Of a stretch of DNA of 5,537 bases, positions 1-5,523 are shown one piece after another. Source of the stretch: Alphaproteobacteria bacterium (GTDB taxonomy: Bacteria; Pseudomonadota; Alphaproteobacteria; 16-39-46); assembly GCA_947497675.1 (NCBI GenBank), contig CANMHY010000065.1:1-5537 (forward strand). Reading direction: 5' to 3'. The notes beneath the pieces are model-generated. The model had not been told where the DNA came from and made no database searches. It worked only from the letters and a program-made list of their open reading frames with translations. Both the position numbers and the translations under genes were made by a program. Within the stretch, counting starts at the first letter, position 1, and the number at the start of each line of letters is the position of its first letter.

Positions 1-252
1 TATGGGATGGATGAAATCGCCACACGCCTCCATCATCGGCTTGTTTCAATTCACCCCTTTCCAAATGGAAATGGTCGTCATGCACGACTTATGACAGACT
101 TATTTCTTTTAAAAAATGGATGTCCCCGTTTTTCTTGGGGAAGTGCAGAAGAAAGACACCCTGATAATTCAATTCGTAAAAAGTATATAGAAGCCCTAAG
201 ACATGCTGATAGATATGATATCACCCTTCTTCTCACATTTGTAAGATCATAG
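1..252 (+). CDS. Fic-domain protein, mobile mystery protein B type, 3' part only
   Basis: The reading frame is open from the first base of the window, so the N-terminal part lies outside; 83 codons are visible, ending in TAG. Counting from the Met at position 7, residues 16-27 read HPFPNGNGRHAR, the Fic motif (HPFx[D/E]GNGRxxR), followed by LMTDLFL and the CPRFSWG stretch typical of mobile mystery protein B. Fic enzymes transfer AMP or another nucleotide moiety from a nucleotide triphosphate to a hydroxyl side chain of a target protein. The position usually held by the Mg-binding Asp/Glu is Asn (residue 20), which I believe is common in this subgroup. Family members usually sit beside a helix-turn-helix partner, mobile mystery protein A, in mobile or variable regions and are suspected to act toxin-antitoxin-like; the partner would lie to the left, out of view. 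Activity and target are not known. The identification is secure at Fic level and likely at subgroup level. Confidence 0.88.
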   Translation, partial: YGMDEIATRLHHRLVSIHPFPNGNGRHARLMTDLFLLKNGCPRFSWGSAEERHPDNSIRKKYIEALRHADRYDITLLLTFVRS

Positions 253-1224
253 TCTTTTTAAGAGATCTACATCCCTTGCTCCCTCTGCAGCCCGCCTTAA
301 TCGATCATTAATAGCGATTCCTAATCCATGTTCTGGAATAGATTGGACTGCAATTCCTGTAATGTCCGATCTTTCATCCAAGAGATGCAAAAAGGCAAAA
401 AGATGGTGGGCCGCTTCTTCTAAATTTTCCGTCTCACTCAGGTTAAAAGTAACTTTGGAGCCTGAGAGCGCGCTTCCAAAAGCTAAGAGCCCTTCTTGAG
501 AGTCCACGTCTTGAACATTGAGTCGAAGTGGAAGATGGGGTGCATAATGCTTTAACAGCTGTCCTGGAGACTTAATTTTTGAAACTGTTTGATTCATGAG
601 GATCTTTTGCCCAAGGCATTCTTCAATCTTTTCAATCTCAAGTCCCCCAGCTCTTAAAAGAATGGGGGCATCCCCTGAAAGATCTATGATGGTAGACTCT
701 AACCCCACCTCTATGGGAGGACCTTCCAGAATCATAGCCACTTTAGAGTGAAGATCCTCTAAAACATGATGAGCAAGCGTGGGAGAAAGAAATCCGGATC
801 GGTTTGCGCTTGGCGCCGCAATAGGGCCTCCAAAAGCTTTTAAAAGAGCACGTGCCGTTGGATGAAGAGGAACGCGAACAGCCACCGTCTCAAGACCAGC
901 TGTCACAATCGATGGCAAAAGAGAAGGTTCCCTTTTTTTTAAAACCAAGGTCAGAGGTCCTGGCCAAAACGTCTCTGCTAGTTTCTGAGCGTCTTGTCCG
1001 AGGACAGCAAGAGCGTCTACTTGAGCGTTTTCTAAACAATGAACAATCAACGGGTTAAAGGAGGGGCGGCCTTTAGCTGCATAGATTTTCTGACACGCCT
1101 CTTCCTGAAATGCATCAGCTCCGAGGCCATAAACGGTCTCCGTTGGAAAAGCGACAAGTTCCCCTTCTCTTAAAAGCTGAGCTGCTTTTTGAATGTTTTC
1201 AATGATGGGGGGGAAAAGAGACAT
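247..1224 (-). CDS. sua5: L-threonylcarbamoyladenylate synthase, Sua5 type
   Basis: This cytoplasmic enzyme makes threonylcarbamoyl-AMP from threonine, bicarbonate and ATP, the first step of t6A37 modification in ANN-decoding tRNAs; the TsaB/TsaD/TsaE system then transfers the group. The 325 residues match the two-domain Sua5 form, not short TsaC. The YrdC domain shows FPTETVYGLGADA (26-38), KGRP (51-54), NPL (57-59), SANRSG (139-144) and GLESTI (174-179). The linker motif SPGQLLKHYAP (219-229) leads to the C-terminal Sua5 domain, which ends with INDRLRRAA (305-313). The ATG at 1224 fits the usual family start. I see no clear Shine-Dalgarno sequence upstream, so translation may be coupled to maf, whose stop lies 24 bases before it. 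It is the last gene of the infA-maf-sua5 unit. Its TGA overlaps the end of the converging Fic gene, and I see no terminator between them. Confidence 0.95.
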   Translation of the reverse strand: MSLFPPIIENIQKAAQLLREGELVAFPTETVYGLGADAFQEEACQKIYAAKGRPSFNPLIVHCLENAQVDALAVLGQDAQKLAETFWPGPLTLVLKKREPSLLPSIVTAGLETVAVRVPLHPTARALLKAFGGPIAAPSANRSGFLSPTLAHHVLEDLHSKVAMILEGPPIEVGLESTIIDLSGDAPILLRAGGLEIEKIEECLGQKILMNQTVSKIKSPGQLLKHYAPHLPLRLNVQDVDSQEGLLAFGSALSGSKVTFNLSETENLEEAAHHLFAFLHLLDERSDITGIAVQSIPEHGLGIAINDRLRRAAEGARDVDLLKRL

Positions 1225-1248
1225 AGAATATCATCATTCTTTGAGCAG

Positions 1249-1839
1249 TTACGCCTTGGCATCTGGAGAAATAACGCCAGCTCCAATTAATAGATTACGG
1301 GTCTCGTAAAGAGGAAGCCCCAGAATACCCGTGTAGGATCCATTAATCTGTTTTACAAAACCGCCGGCATACCCTTGAATGGCATACCCACCGGCTTTTC
1401 CAAATCCTTCTTGGGTCTTAATATACGCCTCTTTTTCAAGAGCTTCCAGGCGTTTAAAGCACACACGTGTCTCAACAACACGCCGCCAAACACGCTCCTC
1501 GGGAGAAATCAAACAAAGAGCTGTATAAACCCGGTGACTTTTTCCAGACAAGAGGTCAAGACACTTTCGGGCAGTTTCCAAAGAATCCGGTGCTGCAACA
1601 ATCCGGCGTCCACACGCCACAACCGTATCGGCGGCAAGAACAAATTGGGACTCTCCTTTTTGTTCCTTAAAAACTTTCCAAGCCTTCTCCATGGCAAGTC
1701 TTTCTGAAAGAGCCTTAGGTAATTCTCTTTTGCGGGGGGTTTCATCAAGATGCGCCGGAATTACCTCAAAATTATCCACACCAATGGACTTTAAAAGATC
1801 ACGGCGTCTTGGAGAGCTGGACGCTAGAATAAGCTTCAT
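1249..1839 (-). CDS. maf: Maf family nucleotide pyrophosphatase
   Basis: Maf proteins hydrolyse nucleoside triphosphates such as dTTP, UTP or modified nucleotides to monophosphate and pyrophosphate, and have been linked to house-cleaning and septum inhibition. The 196 residues match the family. Visible motifs are the N-terminal SSPRR (8-12), DET (32-34), Glu51-Lys52, LAADTVV (69-74 region, catalytic Asp71), LSGKSHRVYT (97-106) and GGYAIQG (150-156, Gln155), then GLPLYET (174-180). The VVACGRR and GGYAIQG wording is alphaproteobacterial in style and nearer the dTTP/UTP (YhdE-like) group, though substrate choice is inference. Oddity: where homologues carry a conserved Lys after GRRI (PKA or GKP), this protein reads VAAP (81-84). 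The ATG is only 3 bases after the infA stop, so the two are surely co-transcribed. Confidence 0.95.
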   Translation of the reverse strand: MKLILASSSPRRRDLLKSIGVDNFEVIPAHLDETPRKRELPKALSERLAMEKAWKVFKEQKGESQFVLAADTVVACGRRIVAAPDSLETARKCLDLLSGKSHRVYTALCLISPEERVWRRVVETRVCFKRLEALEKEAYIKTQEGFGKAGGYAIQGYAGGFVKQINGSYTGILGLPLYETRNLLIGAGVISPDAKA

Positions 1840-1842
1840 GGC

Positions 1843-2061
1843 TTATTTCTCGCGGAAAGAGATGCGCCCTTTGGTCAAATCATAGGGGGTCATTTCCACC
1901 ATCACACGATCCCCAACGAGAACACGAATTCTATTTTTGCGCATCTTACCCGACGTATGGGCAAGGACAATGTGCTCATTGTCTAACTGTACTCGAAACA
2001 TGGCATTCGGCAAAAGCTCAATCACCACACCTTGAAATTCCATCAAATCTTCTTTGGACAT
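1843..2061 (-). CDS. infA: Translation initiation factor IF-1
   Basis: IF-1 binds the A site of the 30S subunit and works with IF-2 and IF-3 to select the initiator tRNA. At 72 residues it has the full family length and a single S1-type OB fold. Signatures are the MSKED start, [16 protein letters not shown] (15-30), [19 protein letters not shown] (35-53) and the ending [18 protein letters not shown]. That tail is the form usual in alphaproteobacteria. The ATG is supported by an AAAGGA ribosome binding site four bases upstream and a strong promoter. It is the first gene of the operon; the stop TAA is three bases from the maf start. infA followed by maf is, from general knowledge, a common alphaproteobacterial order. 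Confidence 0.98.
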   Translation of the reverse strand: MSKEDLMEFQGVVIELLPNAMFRVQLDNEHIVLAHTSGKMRKNRIRVLVGDRVMVEMTPYDLTKGRISFREK

Positions 2062-2065
2062 TCTA

Positions 2066-2071
2066 TCCTTT
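2066..2071 (-). promoter_or_regulatory. Ribosome binding site of infA
   Basis: The minus strand reads AAAGGA, then four bases (TAGA) before the infA ATG. This is the clearest Shine-Dalgarno site in the operon and settles the infA start. Confidence 0.75.
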
Positions 2072-2107
2072 CTCTCATATTTGTATAAACGACATCAATA
2101 AACCTTC

Positions 2108-2136
2108 ATTATAGGGGACAGGTTTAACTTTTCCAG
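2108..2136 (-). promoter_or_regulatory. Putative sigma70-type promoter of infA-maf-sua5
   Basis: On the minus strand a perfect TATAAT -10 box lies at 2113-2108. The best-spaced -35 candidate is CTGGAA (2136-2131), 17 bases away but matching TTGACA at only three of six positions. Transcription would begin near 2101, giving a leader of about 40 bases before infA. The -10 box is convincing; the -35 box is weak. Confidence 0.6.
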
Positions 2137-2600
2137 CGATTTTAAATTTAGAGAGAGAATCTTAATAAAATTTTAGAGAAATCCTCTTTTATGTTTCTAA
2201 AATGCCGTTAATCTGAAACTTTTAGTGAAATTTTTTCGTTCTTTGACGAAAAACAAGACCAAGTGCCATACCTATATCACACTTCGAAAGAAACCCTCAC
2301 AAAAAACAAGATTGCCTCATTTCCCTTCTCAAGATCATAAAGGGCAGAAAGAGGCTACCCCACCCAGAGATTTTGAAGATCCTTGTGATAGAACATCCCT
2401 CGCTTCCGATCCTTAATACGCTGAGTTACCTATAAACTGTCTGAATTTTGGAATTTGGGGGGTATAAGAACAGGATTTTCATAGATTCCCAACACGAGAA
2501 ATTTTCTTAAAAAATTTAAATTTTCAGGCTATTTTTTTCTCTTAGAATATCCATGTCCCTCATGCACTCCCTCTATTGTTAAAATCTTCCCTTCTAAAAT
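2137..2600. other. Intergenic stretch without a supported gene
   Basis: AT-rich DNA lies between the infA promoter and the terminator of the decayed paralogue. A 63-codon frame (2225-2416, plus, GTG start) resembles no family I know, has no ribosome binding site, and a basic, Pro/Lys-rich composition typical of chance frames. On the minus strand I find only short frames, for instance a 15-codon one near 2480-2550. I found no RNA gene. GGGGGTATA at 2458-2466 recurs in inverted form at 3182-3190 (see findings). Confidence 0.5.
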
Positions 2601-2640
2601 AAAGAGAGCATGCATCTCTATCAGAATACATACTCTCTTT
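2601..2640 (-). terminator. Intrinsic terminator of the decayed third paralogue
   Basis: A 15-bp stem pairs 2601-2615 with 2626-2640 around a 10-base loop. It starts directly at the TAA stop of the pseudogene, and on the minus strand is followed by TTTATTTT. Two positions (2609/2632 and 2613/2628) form G-U pairs in minus-strand RNA but C-A mismatches in plus-strand RNA. The hairpin is therefore continuous only when transcribed leftward, which gives its direction. Confidence 0.75.
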
Positions 2641-3056
2641 TTAAGGAGCTTTTACGGAGGAGGAGTCCTGGACAAAAGTACGCCTGTCCCTTATCCTACT
2701 TTCTCCATTTAAATTTCCTTTTATTAACTCGTCGACTTTATCGTCGGGAAGGTTTTTAAAGATAACTTCAGGGAAGTTTATCCCTGAGATTGATTTGTCA
2801 AATACTAGGTTAAACTTATTCTCAAACCCATCCCTGTTCCATAGAGAGGCTCTACCTGAAGCGAATCTCTGCTCGTCTTTCTTTCATCCTTTTTTCCCTC
2901 TTCCACAGAAGCAAAGGAAAAATTGCTGGATAAAAGAAGTGCTCCTAATTAGTGTCTGACCGAAAAAGCCCTCAAGCCTTTATTTGATTGGGCTTAGATG
3001 GAAAAATGACAGATGAAGATTCCTAAAGAGATAGTTGCGATTTTATTGACTTTCAT
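2641..3056 (-). pseudogene. Decayed third paralogue of the exported protein cluster
   Basis: Three segments rebuild one gene. From the ATG at 3056, preceded by a good ribosome binding site, 12 codons read MKVNKIATISLG. A 78-base unit (72-bp insertion plus one TTAGGA copy) with two in-frame TAA codons follows. Removing it restores the frame into GALLLSSNFSFASVEEG (from 2942), which completes a textbook signal peptide cleaved near SFA-SV. That frame ends in TAG at 2807-2805. The coding sense continues in the -1 frame, open from 2883 to the TAA at 2641 with no Met: it contains NRDGFENKFNLVFD, SISGINFPEVIFKNLPDDK and ends SSSVKAP. The shift therefore lies between 2884 and 2807, consistent with a one-base deletion. 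Relatedness: TISLGAL is identical to the signal peptide of the 4548-5381 gene, and IFKNLPDDK matches its IIKSLSPEDQ after a shared SG. At about 112 residues it is far shorter than its relatives, so it may also have lost its 3' part. Export is inferred; function is unknown. Confidence 0.75.
2943..3026. mobile_element. 72-bp insertion flanked by 6-bp direct repeats
   Basis: TCCTAA (TTAGGA in coding direction) occurs at 2943-2948 and 3021-3026 around a 72-bp insert at 2949-3020 that splits the signal-peptide codons of the pseudogene. The insert holds a hairpin: AAGCCC (2966-2971) with GGGCTT (2990-2995), and TCAA (2972-2975) with TTGA (2984-2987), with a two-base bulge. Its ends are at best weakly inverted (TGTCTGAC against ATCTGTCA). 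The layout is that of a small non-autonomous element with a target-site duplication, but a short recombination event between similar sequences is also possible. Confidence 0.45.
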
Positions 3057-3063
3057 GTTGTTT

Positions 3064-3067
3064 CTCC
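3064..3067 (-). promoter_or_regulatory. Ribosome binding site of the decayed paralogue
   Basis: The minus strand reads GGAG seven bases before the ATG at 3056, after an A-rich leader of about 75 bases almost free of structure. It supports this ATG as the original start and shows the gene was once translated. Confidence 0.7.
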
Positions 3068-3137
3068 GTGTTTATTATTTTTTTTATTTTGTTCTGTTAT
3101 CTTTGGTCTTTGTTGTTATTATCTTTCTAATTCTTTG

Positions 3138-3166
3138 ATCATACCATTTTTTTTAAAGTCTGACAC
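3138..3166 (-). promoter_or_regulatory. Putative sigma70-type promoter of the decayed paralogue
   Basis: On the minus strand GTGTCA (3166-3161, four of six matches to TTGACA) and TATGAT (3143-3138, five of six matches to TATAAT) are separated by exactly 17 bases. Transcription would start near 3131. With the terminator at 2601-2640 this makes the decayed gene a complete single-gene unit. Confidence 0.55.
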
Positions 3167-3242
3167 CCTCAAAAAAGCCTGTATACCCCCTCTGATTTTA
3201 CAGAAAAAATCCTGAAAATACCTTTTCAGCTCCTGATTTTTC

Positions 3243-3276
3243 AAAAAAAGAGCTCTTTTTCAAAAAGCACTCTTTT
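3243..3276 (-). terminator. Intrinsic terminator of the 3325-4275 gene
   Basis: Minus-strand RNA folds AAAAGAG (3276-3270) on CTCTTTT (3252-3246), with one G-U pair, one mismatch and a further CTTTT/AAAAG inner stem around a three-base loop. A run of seven T residues (3249-3243) overlaps the end of the stem. It lies about 50 bases after the stop codon. Confidence 0.6.
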
Positions 3277-3324
3277 GTCTGAACTTCTTTTTTTAAAAAG
3301 AATTAATTTCTAAAAGGCTTCTTG

Positions 3325-4275
3325 TTACTTCTCAAAGATCAGCGTTACGGTCTTCCTCAATTTTTGCATGTCTTCAGAACTCCAGAGATCATCCTTAAAC
3401 GCAATCATCATTTTGGAATTTTCTTGATCCAATTCCAGAATTTCAGAAGCGATATTCACAGGGAATCTCTCTGCCTTCAGAGTATTATCTTTTTCAAATG
3501 CATATGAAATTCCTTTTTCCTCAAGTATTTGTACAATTTCAGTGGGAGCGGGCCCTTGAATTTGTAGCTCAACGCGTGCATCGCTTGGCAGAAATCCGAG
3601 CATTTTATCGATTGAGGGGGACCCCAGAACAGAAATACGCCCCGACCTTAAATCATGGTTAAAATGAATCCCCTTTCCAAAATTCCAAACAGCTTCTTTG
3701 TCTTCTGCAGAGGCGAAGATGACGTTTCCTCTTTTAACAAGAACGTCAAAGGGCACCATGAAACGTCTTTCTGAATCAGAAAAGCTCCCATACCATGCCT
3801 CTATGGGAAGTCTATTGTGAATTTTTACAAAAAATTCTCCGCTTAAGTGATGAGCACTGTTCCAATCTGTTAAAAAGGTCTCAAAGCGGTCACCTTGGAG
3901 GTCAAAGGTTTCTGTCTTAGAGATGTCACCGTATGCACTTAAAAGACTTTGTGCTTCAGGAGATGCATTTCCACGAAGCCTCACCTCTGCCCTAATCTCT
4001 TTTCTTTTTTCAAGGGGCACGAACTGCAAAGCTTTTATCAACCCTTCGGGCTCAGTTCCGCTTAATTTAGAGTCTCGATTATCCCACTGAACAAATGATT
4101 CCTTCTTCACCAAGCACACATTAATGATCGTTCTGTTGCCTCTCCTAAGACCGGATTCCATTGCACCCGTAGGCTGATCTCCCTTTTCAATTTTTCTGGC
4201 TTCTAGGGAACCAAAAGAAAAGATCATCAATGCAATTGTTATAAAAAAGGGGGCTCTTCTGTTTTTGAGTTTCAT
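3325..4275 (-). CDS. Exported protein of unknown function with a duplicated module
   Basis: I do not recognise this 316-residue protein. The N-terminus is a classic Sec signal peptide: basic KLKNRR (2-7), hydrophobic core FFITIALMIFSFGSL, and likely cleavage after LEA (residue 26). No other membrane segment is seen, so the product should be periplasmic, secreted or anchored externally. A module is repeated: EVRLRGNASPEAQSLLSAYG (97-116) aligns without gaps with ELQIQGPAPTEIVQILEEKG (236-255), sharing E, G, A, E, L and G, and each copy is followed by an RF pair (130-131, 270-271). The protein is a diverged paralogue of the 4548-5381 product: SGT (72), YG (115) and GDxF (128) keep a constant 20-residue offset, and SDA, PA and LxxxG of the second module a constant 23-residue offset. 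The ATG gives a proper signal peptide, but the sequence before it (AGAAAACTCCC) holds no clear ribosome binding site. Its own terminator follows. Confidence 0.85.
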   Translation of the reverse strand: MKLKNRRAPFFITIALMIFSFGSLEARKIEKGDQPTGAMESGLRRGNRTIINVCLVKKESFVQWDNRDSKLSGTEPEGLIKALQFVPLEKRKEIRAEVRLRGNASPEAQSLLSAYGDISKTETFDLQGDRFETFLTDWNSAHHLSGEFFVKIHNRLPIEAWYGSFSDSERRFMVPFDVLVKRGNVIFASAEDKEAVWNFGKGIHFNHDLRSGRISVLGSPSIDKMLGFLPSDARVELQIQGPAPTEIVQILEEKGISYAFEKDNTLKAERFPVNIASEILELDQENSKMMIAFKDDLWSSEDMQKLRKTVTLIFEK

Positions 4276-4438
4276 GGGAGTTTTCTGTGGGTTAAAGGGT
4301 GTAAGGAGATCGATTTAGTCGTATTTTTATCTTTTTTAGGAAATATCACTTTTTTGAAATCACAAAAACCTCAAATAAGTTTTTCTCGATCTTCAAAATT
4401 TCTCTCAAAATACGTCTTTGCGTCGCTTCCAATGGCTC

Positions 4439-4477
4439 AAAAAAGAGAGGGTTTCAACTCAAAAACCCTCTCTTTTT
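4439..4477 (-). terminator. Strong intrinsic terminator after the 4548-5381 gene
   Basis: A perfect 14-bp stem pairs 4441-4454 (AAAAGAGAGGGTTT) with 4463-4476 around an eight-base loop. On the minus strand it ends in six T residues. The plus strand also has T5, so it could act both ways, though no plus-strand gene approaches it. Between it and the stop codon lies a second stem (4524-4531 with 4537-4544) without a T run, which could protect the transcript 3' end. Confidence 0.85.
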
Positions 4478-4547
4478 CTTAAGTCTACTCTTTATTTAAG
4501 AGTATTTTCTGAAGATGAAGCCCCCACTGTGCTCCCCATAGTGGAGG

Positions 4548-5381
4548 TCAAGAGCCTGCAGTTAGGAGATGCTGTGCAAGAATCATTTCAATAAAAGCCT
4601 CAAAAGAATGATTTGAAATCAAAGACAAAGCGTCTTTCGCTTTGATTTGAGATGCAGCCAAATTTCCATCACCCGCATCTATGAATCCAAAAGATTTTAG
4701 TTTTTCAACCTCAGAAGGTTCAGCGGGAGCTTTAAGGGTTACACTGACTTCTGCGTCTGAATCTAATTTTTGAAGGACTTTTACAGCAAGCTTTTTATCC
4801 ACTATAGTTACGCGTCTAGACTTGAACTCCTGAGACGCAAGTTGTTTTCCGCTCTTATCATAAAGAACTTCCTCCCTGTTATCGCGTACAACAGTCAGAT
4901 CTTTAACCATCCAAAAATCATGCGGATGTTTCTTAACTCCCATCCCCGAACCCTGTTTAATAGAAATCCAATCTGAACTCCACTTTAGCCCATGTGCCTC
5001 AATGAATCCCAAAGCTTTTGGAACTATTTCTTCGTTCGCCAACCCAACAAAATCGTCTCCATACATTTTTATCGTATTATCTTCATACATAGTCCCATAT
5101 TTTTCGAATACTTCCCGATCTTCAGAAGACGTTTCAGGAGAAATTTCCATTGAAACTGCAACATTTTTTTGATCTTCCGGAGATAAAGACTTTATGATCC
5201 CTGCAATTTTATGCCCGTCCGTCCCGCTCATGGCATTATTTATCACATCCACATGAACATAGGCTCCTTTCCTTATTTCAGAAACAGGGAAAAATACAGA
5301 GGAAACTTCCGTGCTTGGACGTTGTTTATCCAAGGTATGTCCTCTTTCATTCCTTCCCTTATCTCTCTCAAACGCCGCCAA
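4548..5381 (-). CDS. Exported-type protein of unknown function, paralogue of the 3325-4275 gene; start uncertain
   Basis: I do not recognise this protein. The only standard start is the TTG at 5381, giving 277 residues, but that removes an in-frame signal peptide encoded just upstream (5382-5471), so the true product is probably longer. Two copies of a module are visible: VAVSMEISPETSSEDREVFE plus KYG (74-96) and AEVSVTLKAPAEPSEVEKLK plus SFG (210-232), each predicted strand then helix ending in an aromatic-Gly pair. SGT (52), YG (95) and GDDF (108-111) match the 3325-4275 protein with a constant offset of 20. RVTIV (190-194) and SDAEV (208-212) match its RISVL and SDARV with an offset of 23. 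IIKSLSPEDQ (62-71) is echoed in the decayed third copy. The body is free of stops, so it is or was recently under selection. It is the first gene of the cluster within the window and is followed by a strong terminator. If TTG were used the protein would stay in the cytoplasm, unlike its relatives. Confidence 0.75.
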   Translation of the reverse strand: MAAFERDKGRNERGHTLDKQRPSTEVSSVFFPVSEIRKGAYVHVDVINNAMSGTDGHKIAGIIKSLSPEDQKNVAVSMEISPETSSEDREVFEKYGTMYEDNTIKMYGDDFVGLANEEIVPKALGFIEAHGLKWSSDWISIKQGSGMGVKKHPHDFWMVKDLTVVRDNREEVLYDKSGKQLASQEFKSRRVTIVDKKLAVKVLQKLDSDAEVSVTLKAPAEPSEVEKLKSFGFIDAGDGNLAASQIKAKDALSLISNHSFEAFIEMILAQHLLTAGS

Positions 5382-5471
5382 CGCTACAAAAGAAATGCCG
5401 CCGGCTAAAACGAGTGCCCCCAGCGAAATCGTAAATATTCGGTCAACCCCGTTATCGAAAGAAATTCGACT
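5382..5471 (-). other. In-frame signal-peptide coding stretch without a standard start codon
   Basis: Directly upstream of and in frame with the 4548-5381 gene, 30 codons run back to a TAA at 5474-5472. They encode VDRIFTISLGALVLAGG and then ISFVALA, joining AFERDK: a complete hydrophobic core with an ALA-type cleavage site. None of the 30 codons is ATG, GTG or TTG. Alignment with the third copy (VNKIATISLGALLL) places the expected Met at an AAC codon (5453-5451). In-frame ATT (5465-5463), ATA (5438-5436) and CTG (5423-5421) are the rare-start candidates; a run of four G precedes the ATA by eight bases. Either a rare start is used or the start has been lost. Confidence 0.7.
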
Positions 5472-5517
5472 TTAAGTTCTGAAAAAAAATAAAAATAAAG
5501 CGGGACACAGCTGAAAA

Positions 5518-5523
5518 ACTATA
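5518..5523 (-). promoter_or_regulatory. Possible -10 box upstream of the first exported-protein gene
   Basis: The minus strand reads TATAGT (five of six matches to TATAAT), which would start transcription near 5511, about 60 bases before the expected start codon. Its -35 box would fall beyond the window edge, so it cannot be tested here. Confidence 0.25.

Noticed and set aside
852..1885. Several plus-strand and out-of-phase frames of 64-110 codons over sua5 and maf
   Set aside because: They lie antisense to or out of phase with two genes identified by strong motifs and have no family features of their own.
2225..2416. 63-codon plus-strand frame with GTG start
   Set aside because: No ribosome binding site, no recognisable family, basic Pro/Lys-rich composition, and no promoter or terminator in register; most likely a chance frame in an intergenic stretch.
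2890..2910. A-AAA-AAG slippery heptamer in the decayed paralogue, as in dnaX
   Set aside because: It is in the correct phase, but a -1 slip there meets a TGA two codons later (2886-2884) and so cannot join the long downstream frame. Programmed frameshifting does not explain the break.
3057..3137. T-rich plus-strand tract, considered as a repeat or origin-like region
   Set aside because: Read on the minus strand it is an A-rich, unstructured 5' leader between a promoter and a ribosome binding site; no repeated boxes are present.
3322..3507. Plus-strand frame antisense to the 3' end of the 3325-4275 gene
   Set aside because: It is a shadow of a gene whose minus-strand product has a signal peptide and paralogue support.
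4346..4453. Minus-strand frame of about 35 codons containing EATQRRILREILKIEKN, between the terminator and the 3325-4275 gene
   Set aside because: It looks protein-like but has only a TTG start, no ribosome binding site, and overlaps the terminator hairpin; too short to support as a gene or remnant.
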